Position numbers and translations under genes: made by a program
Source: CAVQCJ01 sp963849365
GTDB lineage: Bacteria > Actinomycetota > Actinomycetes > Prado026
NCBI GenBank assembly: GCA_963849365.1
Contig: CAWKHA010000002.1
Location: 1 to 64,000, forward strand
Direction: 5' to 3'
DNA length: 64,000 nucleotides
Shown here: in pieces, positions 1 to 7,372 of the stretch
Position numbering within the stretch: the first letter of the stretch is position 1
Layout: each line of letters starts with the position of its first letter
The notes under the pieces: generated by a model
Seen by the model: the letters and a program-made list of their open reading frames with translations, nothing else
Told to the model about the DNA's origin: nothing
Database searches by the model: none

Positions 1-193
1 CCGCGAGCCTGATGCTGGCGTCGGGCATGAACATGCAGGAGGTCTCTGCCCAACTCGGCCACGCCGACTCCGTAATCACCGCGAAGGTCTACGCGCACTT
101 GCTCCGACCGAGGTCCAGCGCTCCGTAGACCGCTATGACGCCTGGGTCACGGCGGAGCGGGAGCGGGCCGAGGCAGAGTCACGGAACCTTTGA
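1..193 (+). pseudogene. 3' end of a tyrosine recombinase/integrase, frameshifted
   Basis: The frame starting at base 3 reads ASLMLASGMNMQEVSAQLGH, then ITAKVYAHLL, which is the C-terminal end of phage/ICE-type tyrosine recombinases: the helix with the LGH box and the catalytic Tyr in VYAHLL. That frame stops at 126-128. The frame one base back continues as EVQRSVDRYDAWVTAERE and ends at 191-193, giving the normal tail length. The two join near base 105 if one C is missing from the CTCCGA run (expected CTCCCGA). The gene begins outside the window. The enzyme would integrate or excise a mobile element; the tail is probably dispensable, so the frameshift may not inactivate it. Confidence 0.75.
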
Positions 194-394
194 GTGCCGC
201 TGCCAGGGGGAGCAGGCCAGGGAGCAACCGCCGATATTCGGCACTTCGGAGCTGGGCCTCACATGCGGTGGTTCGACATCGCGTCAGGGTCCGGTTGTCA
301 TCGACCACTGCCGGTGTTCGGCAACACAGCCAACGCCGCGAGAGTGACCAGTGCGTTGCTTCGCCCCTGTCCGGACGGGCCCCACGCGGCATAG

Positions 395-1324
395 CTATGG
401 CGGCTGGCCACTTGATCGGCGCTGGCAGCGTCTCGGTTCCTCCAGCGGAAAGCCGCCGTCGGTGAGCCGCTTGGATTCAAGTAGGGCCAGCGCATCGACG
501 CAGCGCGGGTCACCGATCCGTCCCAACTCGGCCACCACTTGCAGTGCGAACAGCACGTCGTAGAACTGGATCGGGTAGTGGATTCGGTCCGTATGGCCGC
601 CCCAGTCGGGAGCGATCAGGGTGTCATCGCGCCGATGCCACAGAAGCCGTCGGGCAAGCACCAGGTCGGCGACCCTCTGGGCGGCGTCCATGGCTGGTTG
701 GTGACCGTGAGCACGGCCGTATGCCCACAGCCCGCGCGCCGGGATCAGCGACTCTTGGAACGACGAGCTGGTGGCCGCGGGGCGCTTGTCGCAGTTCCAG
801 CCGCCGTCCGGCCACTGCCAGCCGATCAGCCGGTCGACTGCCGCGCCAGTCCGTTCGTCCTCCAGCCCGAGCCGGACGGAGTACCAGATCGCGTTGCCGT
901 CCATCGAGGCACAGTGGCGGACGCGGTCTTCCTGACCGGGGTAGATCGCGGTCAGCGGTGGCTCGAGAAAGTGCTTGGAGAACAACCAGTCATAGACCCG
1001 GCGCACCAGTGGCCGCAACGCCTCGTCGCCGGGCGGATAGTCGATGAGAGCCAGACAGGTCAACGTCCAGTGCGGGCCCTGCCACTTGCGGTAGACGTGG
1101 TGGAGCGTCCTCTCGTCCTGCTCGAAGATGCGCAGTAGCGCGCGAGCGATAGGCGAGCGCGGGATCTGACCCTGCAGTGACCGTGCTTCCCGCGTCTCGG
1201 GCGACATCCCCGCCAAGAGTCCGGCCTTGTATGCCAGCACAGGGTCATCGGAGCCGGACAGATTCTCGACGAAGTGCTCGAACCGCGCCCGCCGCCACGT
1301 GACGACGTCGGGAGCCTCGTCCAT
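395..1324 (-). CDS. Prenyltransferase/squalene-cyclase-fold repeat protein, function unknown
   Basis: About 309 residues from the ATG at 1324 (MDEAPDVVTWRRARFEH). The frame is open further upstream, but that extension is Arg/Pro-rich and unlike protein. Two repeats of the alpha/alpha-toroid type are visible: WPDGGWNCDKRP in the middle and TDGGFPLEEP near the end. These resemble the QW motifs of squalene/oxidosqualene cyclases and related prenyltransferase-fold proteins. The DxDD acid motif of true cyclases is not obvious and the protein is half their length, so it may be a binding or degenerate member rather than an enzyme. No good ribosome site is seen. It is divergent from the DUF6326 gene and lies in the low-conservation left segment. 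Confidence 0.6.
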   Translation of the reverse strand: MDEAPDVVTWRRARFEHFVENLSGSDDPVLAYKAGLLAGMSPETREARSLQGQIPRSPIARALLRIFEQDERTLHHVYRKWQGPHWTLTCLALIDYPPGDEALRPLVRRVYDWLFSKHFLEPPLTAIYPGQEDRVRHCASMDGNAIWYSVRLGLEDERTGAAVDRLIGWQWPDGGWNCDKRPAATSSSFQESLIPARGLWAYGRAHGHQPAMDAAQRVADLVLARRLLWHRRDDTLIAPDWGGHTDRIHYPIQFYDVLFALQVVAELGRIGDPRCVDALALLESKRLTDGGFPLEEPRRCQRRSSGQPP

Positions 1325-1441
1325 GCCTGATGCTAGCGGTCTGGGCAAACCTTGTGGGCGAGCGCGAACGGCACATACGGAGCACACTGATCGCGGCATA
1401 AGCGGACATCGAACCGGGAGACGAGCAGCAGCTCTCACGAG

Positions 1442-1455
1442 GGGACTTTTGCCTC
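1442..1455 (+). promoter_or_regulatory. DosR-type box ahead of the DUF6326 gene
   Basis: GGGACTTTTGCCTC differs at one position from GGGACYWWNGNCCC. The hexamer GAGGTT at 1479-1484 follows with 23 nt between, matching the [TGC]AnnnT element seen at the other boxes. No matching hexamer is present on the opposite side, so the rightward gene is the likely target. Confidence 0.5.
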
Positions 1456-1539
1456 TGGCAACCCGCGGAACCACAGTGGAGGTTTGAACTGGAGGCGGAA
1501 TCCTCCGTGTCCCGGCGTCGGGTGTCGCAGACCCGAACA

Positions 1540-1553
1540 GACTCTTGGGAGTC
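1540..1553 (+). promoter_or_regulatory. Small hairpin overlapping the ribosome site of the DUF6326 gene
   Basis: GACTC and GAGTC flank a TTGG loop, five bases before the ATG at 1558. The GGGAG that would serve as Shine-Dalgarno lies partly in the 3' arm, so the stem could hide it. The stem is short (5 bp) and may be chance. Confidence 0.3.
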
Positions 1554-1557
1554 ACTC

Positions 1558-2046
1558 ATGTCCGCCCCGACCGTCTACCAGGACTCCTGGATCAACCCGC
1601 GGATCAAGATCGCCGCATTGTGGGCATCCATGCTGTTCATCTTCGTGTACGTGGACTTGTTCAGCATGTTCCGAGCCGACATACGTGCCGACATCGAAGC
1701 CGGCAAGATGTTCGCTTTCACCATCGGACAAGGCTTCTTGCTGGGTGTGACCATCTACATTCTGATTCCCAGCCTGATGGTGTTCCTCAGCCTTGTCCTG
1801 CCAGTGAGGGTCACGCGGATGTCGAGCATCGTCCTGGCCGTCCTCTACGCCGTCACCATCGCGGGGGGCGCCATCGGCGAGTCGAACTACTACTACATCC
1901 TCGGCAGCCTCGCCGAGGCCGCTCTGCTGGCAGGCGTCGTCTACTACGCGTGGACCTGGCCGAAGGTGACCGACGCCGTTGTCGCCCCGTCAGACCAGTT
2001 CCGCGTCGGCACACCAGTGCACTCTGCGCCGGAGGTACGCCGGTAG
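1558..2046 (+). CDS. DUF6326 family membrane protein
   Basis: 162 residues from the ATG at 1558 (MSAPTVYQDSW). Four hydrophobic segments are visible: IAALWASMLFIFVYVDLF, then the stretch around GQGFLLGVTIYILIPSLMV, then SSIVLAVLYAVTIAGGAI, then AALLAGVVYYAWTW, with a polar C-terminal tail of about 25 residues. The YVDLF...FRADIRADIE pattern is that of the uncharacterised DUF6326 family. An upstream in-frame GTG at 1507 is possible but adds an Arg-rich leader, while GGGAG sits just before 1558. The gene is preceded by a DosR-type box at 1442. Function unknown. Confidence 0.7.
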   Translation: MSAPTVYQDSWINPRIKIAALWASMLFIFVYVDLFSMFRADIRADIEAGKMFAFTIGQGFLLGVTIYILIPSLMVFLSLVLPVRVTRMSSIVLAVLYAVTIAGGAIGESNYYYILGSLAEAALLAGVVYYAWTWPKVTDAVVAPSDQFRVGTPVHSAPEVRR

Positions 2047-2070
2047 CCCACAGAGCGCTCAAGTCATCGC

Positions 2071-2170
2071 CGATCCGGCGTGCCCACAGTTGCTCGATGT
2101 GTCCGGCGTCGGACAACGCCACCGCGATGACGAAGTCACTCCGGTCTCGCCACACGGGCTGCTGATGAGT
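2071..2170 (-). pseudogene. N-terminal remnant of a DUF4265-type gene
   Basis: The minus strand reads QQPVWRDRSDFVIAVAL, then IEQLWARRIGDD, which resembles the start of DUF4265 proteins (their usual continuation is a CxxPFF segment). After GDD the similarity stops and the frame turns into Arg-rich sequence. Only about 35 codons remain, with no convincing start. The remnant fills the 273-bp gap between two convergent genes; the rest of the gap shows nothing recognisable. The family call is from memory of the motif and is uncertain. Confidence 0.4.
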
Positions 2171-2319
2171 TGTGGAACACGTCGTCGGTCACCCGTCGAT
2201 CCTGCCGGACGACCCGCCCGAGAATGCCGGATCTAGGGCGGCACCACGCTCAGCGGCCTCGTCACACTGCGTGATCGTCCTTCAGAACGTAGTGCCGCTA
2301 CACGGGCGGGTCTCGCTCC

Positions 2320-3141
2320 TCAGAACGGCCATGACCAACCCTGCCAGACCGCCACCGTGGCGTACGCCGCGGCGATGGTCGCCAGCCCCACGACGGCTGC
2401 GCCGATCCGTCGGCCGCGCGTCCACCAGCCGCTCTCAGGCTCCCGCGGCTGCGCGACGCTGTTCGTGCTCCCGCCCGACGCTTGCGACGTGTTCACCGTG
2501 ATCTTGGAGCGCGGCGCTCCGTGGACTACGACGTTCACGGCCTGATCGGCGGCCTGGCCTGTAGGGGCGTCCCCGCCTGCGCTCGTCCCCGCCCAACGCA
2601 TTTCGGCCACCAACCGGACCAAGGCCGTCCGGATCTGGTCAAGCGCCCCGATGAGCGCGACCGTGCTGACCTTCCAGTACACGCGCTCGATGTGCTGGTA
2701 GGGGTCCTTGTTCTCGTAGTTCATGACCCGCGCGAGGTCCTGCCCCATGGGCAGCCCCAGCTGAACCGCCCCGTTCTGGGCGTGGGAGATCATGGCCTCA
2801 ATCTCACCGACCCCACCCCGGAGTTCGTACTCCTCCTTGATGTGGCCATGAGTGAAGTCAGGCAGTTCCGTGGGACTGAGGCCTTGGCCGGTGATCTTGA
2901 GGTTGCCACGAGTGCCATCCAGCACGATCTGTGCGGCGACGATCCTGTAGGCGGGTGGCTCCTGGGAGCCGTAGCCGGTCAGCTCGCGGTTCGCCCAGTC
3001 CAGCAGTTCGGTCGAGCCGGACTGGCCGCCCAGCGCCACGCACTTCCGCAGCGCATCGGACAGGGGCGTCCGGCTGTCCAGCGCGCCGCTCTCGATCTGG
3101 GCGAGCAGATCCTGCTCATGCCGAGCCACGCGGACGATCAT
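2320..3141 (-). CDS. AbiTii-domain protein, membrane-anchored, putative phage defence
   Basis: 273 residues. Residues 1-90 (LLAQIESGALDS, LSDALRKCVALGGQSGS, ELLDWANRELTGYG) match the AbiTii domain, named for the second protein of the lactococcal abortive-infection system AbiT: a short helix, a DALR(K)C helix and the hallmark L..WA..EL.GY followed by a P.YR strand. A central region to about 185 is probably all-alpha. It is followed by a Gly/Ser/Thr-rich linker and one C-terminal membrane span (RIGAAVVGLATIAAAYATVAV) ending WQGWSWPF. The family is linked to phage exclusion by homology; the mechanism is unknown. The anchor suggests action at the membrane. It stands alone between a gene remnant and tRNA-Arg, which suits a defence cargo gene. 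Confidence 0.7.
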   Translation of the reverse strand: MIVRVARHEQDLLAQIESGALDSRTPLSDALRKCVALGGQSGSTELLDWANRELTGYGSQEPPAYRIVAAQIVLDGTRGNLKITGQGLSPTELPDFTHGHIKEEYELRGGVGEIEAMISHAQNGAVQLGLPMGQDLARVMNYENKDPYQHIERVYWKVSTVALIGALDQIRTALVRLVAEMRWAGTSAGGDAPTGQAADQAVNVVVHGAPRSKITVNTSQASGGSTNSVAQPREPESGWWTRGRRIGAAVVGLATIAAAYATVAVWQGWSWPF

Positions 3142-3251
3142 CCCATCCGGAGCCGACTGCAGGCCGGCGCTGATGGGTTAGCGATGGGTTGGGGCCATGC
3201 CGCACCCGGTTACGCGGGTGTGACTCTGGTGTTTGCCCTGGTCGGAGTGGG

Positions 3252-3324
3252 TCCCCCTGGCAGGACTTGAACCTGCGACCCGCGGATTAGAAGTCCGCCG
3301 CTCTGTCCACTGAGCTACAGGGGG
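3252..3324 (-). tRNA. tRNA-Arg (anticodon UCU)
   Basis: The minus strand folds as a full cloverleaf. The acceptor CCCCCTG pairs with CAGGGGG, the D arm is GCTCAGTGGACAGAGC, the anticodon stem GCGGA/TCCGC encloses CTTCTAA (anticodon TCT, reading AGA), and the T arm is GCAGG-TTCAAGT-CCTGC. The discriminator is A at 3252. CCA is not cleanly encoded (CCCA follows). Its 3' end faces the accessory segment at 1-3.2 kb. Confidence 0.95.
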
Positions 3325-3367
3325 TGCGACGAGTCTAGGGCCGTCGCCGCACCCCGCCCCGGTCGAC

Positions 3368-4339
3368 TCAGCCGGCGAAGTACGGGTCCGCCCCCATCGC
3401 TGCGAACGTCGACAGGGTGTTCGGCACCGTCTCCACCCGCCAGTCGCAGGCCTTGTTGAGGTTGAAGTACAGGACGCCCCGGAACCGCGAGTAGGCAGCC
3501 GTCTGGAGCAGCGCCCGGGCGTCGTTCAGCCAGGCCGCCTTCCGGCCCGGCTGGGCCGGGTCCTCGACCGATGCGTACTCGGCGAGCCACATCTCTTTGC
3601 CCAGGTGCGCCTGCGAGAAGGTCATGAACCCGGTGAGCAGCTGCTGCAGCGAGTTCCACGGGTTCTTGACGCTGGTGCGGCACGTGTACCAGTTGTAGGC
3701 GTCGACGGCCATCGCGTCCACGACGTCGTCGCCGGGGTACCACTTGGACGCCTGCCGCCGGTCCTTGGCGCCCAGCTTGTGCGCGAAGGCCGTGGTGATC
3801 CACATCGCCTTGGCGTTGGTCGCTCCCTCGGCGCGCATGATCGAGACCCACTTGCGCCAGGCGGCGATGTAGTCGGCCGACGTGCCCAGGGTGGTCTTGG
3901 TCGACGCCTCGGGCTCGTGCTGCATCGTCACGTAGATCGGCACCCCGAAGTCGCGGACCCGGTCCGCCCACGACTTCATGTCGTTATAGAGGGCGGAGCC
4001 CGGCGCGGCCGCGGCGATGGTCGCCCACTTGACCTGGCCGCCGCCGACCCTGCTGGTCGCGACCGAGAGCAGGATCGTGGTGCCGTCCGCCTTCAGCGTG
4101 TTCTCGTACGACGTCGGGAAAGGTGAGTCCCAGGAGAGGAAGTCGCGGATCGCGCCGAGATTGCGACCGACCTTGGTCTCGAAGGAGTGCACGGCGTCGA
4201 TCTGGGCGGTCGTGCCGGTCGCCTTGACAGTCGCGCCCCAGACGATCGGCGTCGGCGCGGCGCCGGCGGTCAGCGGCGCGACGATCACGGCGGTGAGCGC
4301 CACGGACGCAGCGACAGCCGACCACAGGATTCTTCGCAT
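3368..4339 (-). CDS. Secreted GH26-like glycoside hydrolase
   Basis: 323 residues with a signal peptide (MRRILWSAVAASVALTAVIV, cleavage near AGAAP). The mature part is a single TIM-barrel-like domain. MQHEPEAS (Glu142) would be the acid/base and MWLAEYASVED (Glu254) the nucleophile, the paired glutamates of clan GH-A families such as GH26 mannanases. The WYPGDDVVDAMAVDAYNWY stretch is typical of bacterial secreted GH26-like proteins. Substrate is not deducible; a beta-mannan or related plant or cell-wall glycan is the family expectation. It is divergent from the propeller gene at 4559, and its leader can form two hairpins. Confidence 0.75.
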   Translation of the reverse strand: MRRILWSAVAASVALTAVIVAPLTAGAAPTPIVWGATVKATGTTAQIDAVHSFETKVGRNLGAIRDFLSWDSPFPTSYENTLKADGTTILLSVATSRVGGGQVKWATIAAAAPGSALYNDMKSWADRVRDFGVPIYVTMQHEPEASTKTTLGTSADYIAAWRKWVSIMRAEGATNAKAMWITTAFAHKLGAKDRRQASKWYPGDDVVDAMAVDAYNWYTCRTSVKNPWNSLQQLLTGFMTFSQAHLGKEMWLAEYASVEDPAQPGRKAAWLNDARALLQTAAYSRFRGVLYFNLNKACDWRVETVPNTLSTFAAMGADPYFAG

Positions 4340-4381
4340 CTCGGAGGCCCCCTACCGAGTCAGGTTGCCGGGGATGCAACC
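4340..4381 (-). promoter_or_regulatory. Two-hairpin 5' leader of the GH26-like gene
   Basis: Read on the minus strand, GGTTGC/GCAACC (4376-4381 with 4363-4368, 7-nt loop) is followed by CTCGG/CCGAG (4355-4359 with 4340-4344). The second stem ends at the base before the ATG and holds the purine-rich TAGGGGG ribosome site in its loop. Together they could gate translation. No known riboswitch class is assigned. Confidence 0.4.
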
Positions 4382-4500
4382 CCACTCCGCGGCCCGGCAC
4401 AACCCTCCGTTCGGCCGACCGGAGCAATGTTCACGATCGGGATCGGGGCGCTCACAACCAGTCAAAGTCGTCCTAGGGGGAGCCGAACACTCCCCGAAGG

Positions 4501-4539
4501 GTGCATGCTGCATCCACTCGAGGCCTGGGGGAGGGCCTC
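4501..4539 (+). promoter_or_regulatory. Inverted repeats in the 5' leader of the propeller gene
   Basis: Two adjacent inverted repeats are visible: GTGcATGC-t-GCATcCAC (4501-4517) and GAGGCC/GGCCTC (4520-4525 with 4534-4539, 8-nt loop). They end about 20 nt before the ATG at 4559, whose own site GGAGG lies just downstream. Confidence 0.4.
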
Positions 4540-4558
4540 GTCGGGGTGGAGGTCAGTC

Positions 4559-7372
4559 ATGTCCCGTCGGAAGTCGCGGCTCAGGGCTGCAACCGTCGTC
4601 GGCGCAGGAGCGCTGGTGCTTTCATCTCTGGCGACCGCGCACCCAGCGGCAGCGGTTCCGGGCGGGCCGGTGCCCATCTCCTTCGGCAAGAGCCAGCTCT
4701 CCGGCGAGATCTCGACCCGGCCGACCACGCTGCAGTGGGGGCCGGACGGGCGCCTCTACGTGCTGCAGCAGGACGGGACGCTGTACATCTACCGGGTGGC
4801 CCGGAACGCCGCCAACGACTACCGGGTCACCGCCACCGAGACCGTGCTGCTGGTCAAGAACATCCCCAACCACGACGACGACGGTGCCGTCAACAACACG
4901 CTCGGGGTGCGCCAGGCGACTGGGATGATCGTCCGCGGCACCGCAGCGCGGCCGGTGATCTACGTGTCCTCGAGCGACCCGCGCTACGGCGGCGGCCCGC
5001 GCGGTGACCTGAACCTGGACACGAACTCCGGCATGGTCTCCAAGCTGTCCTGGAACGGCACGGCCTGGTCGAAGTTCGACATCGTCCGGGGCCTGCCCCG
5101 CTCGGAGGAGAACCACTCGGTCAACGGGCTGGCCATCAACGCGGCGGGCACACTGCTCTACCTGGCGGTCGGCGGCAACACCAACATGGGCGCCCCCTCG
5201 CACGTGTTCGCCGACATGCCCGAGACCGCCCTGTCGGCTGCGATCCTCACGATCAACCTGACCGCGATCGGCAGCTCGACGTACGACCTGCCGACGCTGG
5301 ACGACCCGAACCGCCCGGGCGTCGTCGACTCGAACGATCCCTTCGGCGGGGACAACGGCAACAACCAGGCAGTGATCGTGGCCGGCGGTCCGGTCCAGGT
5401 CTACGCGAGCGGTTTCCGCAACCCGTACGACATCCTGATCTCCAGCAAGGGGGTCATGTACAGCGACGACAACGGGAACAACGCGGGCCAGGGCGACGTC
5501 CCGATCAACGAGGGCCCGGGCGGGAACTGCACGAACGGCATCAACGAGCCGGGCGTCACCGGCCCGGACAGCCTGCACGTGGTGACCCAGGGCTACTACG
5601 GCGGGCACCCGAACCCGACCCGTGGGAACAAGGCCAACACGTTCAACGGTCAGTCGCCGATCCTGGCGGCCAACCCGGTCGAGTGCGACTACCAGCTGCC
5701 GGGCAGTGCGGCCCGCCCGGTGCTGTCCACCGACCCGAGCTCGTCCAACGGCATTGCGGAGTACACGGCGTCGGACTTCGGCGGCGCCATGAAGGGCGAC
5801 CTGCTGCTCGCGGCGTACGACAACTACGTCGAGCGGATCCAGGTGGACAGCACCGGAACCGTGAACACGGGCAAGACGACGCTGTTCTCCGCCGTCGGCG
5901 TGCACCCGCTGGACATCACGACCATGGGCGACGCCGAGGCCTTCCCCGGGACGATCTGGGTCGCCGACGTCGCTGACCAGAACATCTACGTCTTCGAGCC
6001 GGGGGACTACGGCGGCGGGACCGGCGGGACCTGCACCGGCGCCGACAGCACGACGCTGGACGAGGACGGCGACGGCTTCACGAACGCGGACGAGATCGAC
6101 AACGGGACCGACCCGTGCTCGGCGGCCGACGCCCCGCACGACTGGGACGGCGACCACATCTCCGACCTGAACGACCCCGACGACGACAACGACGGCATGG
6201 CCGACACCGTCGACCCGTTCGCCATCGACGCGACCAACGGGCTGGGTAAGTCGCTGCCCGCGTCGTACAACTTCGACAGTACGTTCGGCGGTCTGCTCGA
6301 CATGGGCTTCACCGGGCTCATGACCAACGGGACGGCTGACTACCGCACCCTGTACGACCCGACCAAGCTCACCGCCGGCGGCGCGCCGGGCGTGCTCACC
6401 ATCGACCAGCTCACCCCGGGGAGCGCCGGCACGGACGACCAGGAGTACGGGTTCCAGTTCGGGGTCAAGCCGGGCACGCTGCCGTTCACGGCCCACACCC
6501 GGGTCGTGTCGCCCTGGGCGGGCGAGACGCCGCACGCCGGCCAGTCCATCGGGCTGCAGCTGGGGACGGGGACGCAGAGCGACTACGTCGAGGTCGCGCT
6601 GACCGGCGACTCGGGCGGGGGCGTGGCGGTCTTGAGCGAGATCGGGGGCGTCCGCACGACGTCGCCGGCGATCCCGCTGGCGGTGCCCGGCCCGGACCAG
6701 GTCGAGCTCTACCTGGACGCCAACCCGGTCGCGCACACGGTGCAGCCCGCCTACCAGACAGTCACCGGTGGCGTGACGGGTCCGCGGCAGGCGATCGGCG
6801 GGCCGATCACGGTTCCGGCGTCCTGGCTGGACGGGCACACCGGCGTCGCCGTCGGGCTGCTCGGGACCTCGCCGAGTGGCGACACCCTGTCCGGGACGTG
6901 GGACCTGCTCGAGGCCACCCTCACCGGAGCGGGCGCCACCTCGCAGCCCGACGAGACGATCAAGCGCAGCGGTGACGCGACCGCGCTGGGCGACAACATC
7001 TACAACACCACCGGCGCCGGGCAGACGCGGACCATCACGACCGGGCGCGGCGTCTCCCGGACGTTCGTCATCAAGATCTGGAACGACAGCTCGAGCCCCG
7101 ACGCCTACCTGATCAAGGGTGCGGCGTCGCAGACCGGGTTCACGGTCAAGTACCTGAAGGGGGCGAGCGGGACCACCGACATCACCGCGGCTGTGCTGGC
7201 AGGCACGTACAAGACGGCCAACATCCAGCCCGCCGGCGGCGTGGTGATCCGGATGGTGGTGACGATCGCGGCGAACGCACCGACGGGCGTGACCCGGAAC
7301 TGGCTGGTCACCGCCACATCGGCCAGGGACGCCGGCGCCAAGGACGCCGTCGACGGCCAGCTGAAGACGTGA
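4559..7372 (+). CDS. Secreted sugar-dehydrogenase-like beta-propeller protein with calcium-repeat region
   Basis: 937 residues from the ATG at 4559, after GGTGGAGGTCAGTC. A signal peptide runs to about residue 33 (PAAAVPGG). Residues 35-490 look like a soluble glucose/sorbosone dehydrogenase-type six-blade propeller (LQWGPDGRLYVLQQDGTLYI, YASGFRNPYDI, DDNGNNAGQGDVPINEGPGG). Residues 498-557 hold Asp-rich thrombospondin-type-3/EF-like repeats (DEDGDGFTNADEIDNG, DPDDDNDGMADTVDPF) that should bind calcium. Residues 560-795 look like a jelly-roll lectin-type fold. Residues 798-937 form a module shared with the next gene. Sugar oxidation or glycan binding is plausible; PQQ use is not shown. It overlaps the start of the Kelch gene. 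Confidence 0.7.
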   Translation: MSRRKSRLRAATVVGAGALVLSSLATAHPAAAVPGGPVPISFGKSQLSGEISTRPTTLQWGPDGRLYVLQQDGTLYIYRVARNAANDYRVTATETVLLVKNIPNHDDDGAVNNTLGVRQATGMIVRGTAARPVIYVSSSDPRYGGGPRGDLNLDTNSGMVSKLSWNGTAWSKFDIVRGLPRSEENHSVNGLAINAAGTLLYLAVGGNTNMGAPSHVFADMPETALSAAILTINLTAIGSSTYDLPTLDDPNRPGVVDSNDPFGGDNGNNQAVIVAGGPVQVYASGFRNPYDILISSKGVMYSDDNGNNAGQGDVPINEGPGGNCTNGINEPGVTGPDSLHVVTQGYYGGHPNPTRGNKANTFNGQSPILAANPVECDYQLPGSAARPVLSTDPSSSNGIAEYTASDFGGAMKGDLLLAAYDNYVERIQVDSTGTVNTGKTTLFSAVGVHPLDITTMGDAEAFPGTIWVADVADQNIYVFEPGDYGGGTGGTCTGADSTTLDEDGDGFTNADEIDNGTDPCSAADAPHDWDGDHISDLNDPDDDNDGMADTVDPFAIDATNGLGKSLPASYNFDSTFGGLLDMGFTGLMTNGTADYRTLYDPTKLTAGGAPGVLTIDQLTPGSAGTDDQEYGFQFGVKPGTLPFTAHTRVVSPWAGETPHAGQSIGLQLGTGTQSDYVEVALTGDSGGGVAVLSEIGGVRTTSPAIPLAVPGPDQVELYLDANPVAHTVQPAYQTVTGGVTGPRQAIGGPITVPASWLDGHTGVAVGLLGTSPSGDTLSGTWDLLEATLTGAGATSQPDETIKRSGDATALGDNIYNTTGAGQTRTITTGRGVSRTFVIKIWNDSSSPDAYLIKGAASQTGFTVKYLKGASGTTDITAAVLAGTYKTANIQPAGGVVIRMVVTIAANAPTGVTRNWLVTATSARDAGAKDAVDGQLKT

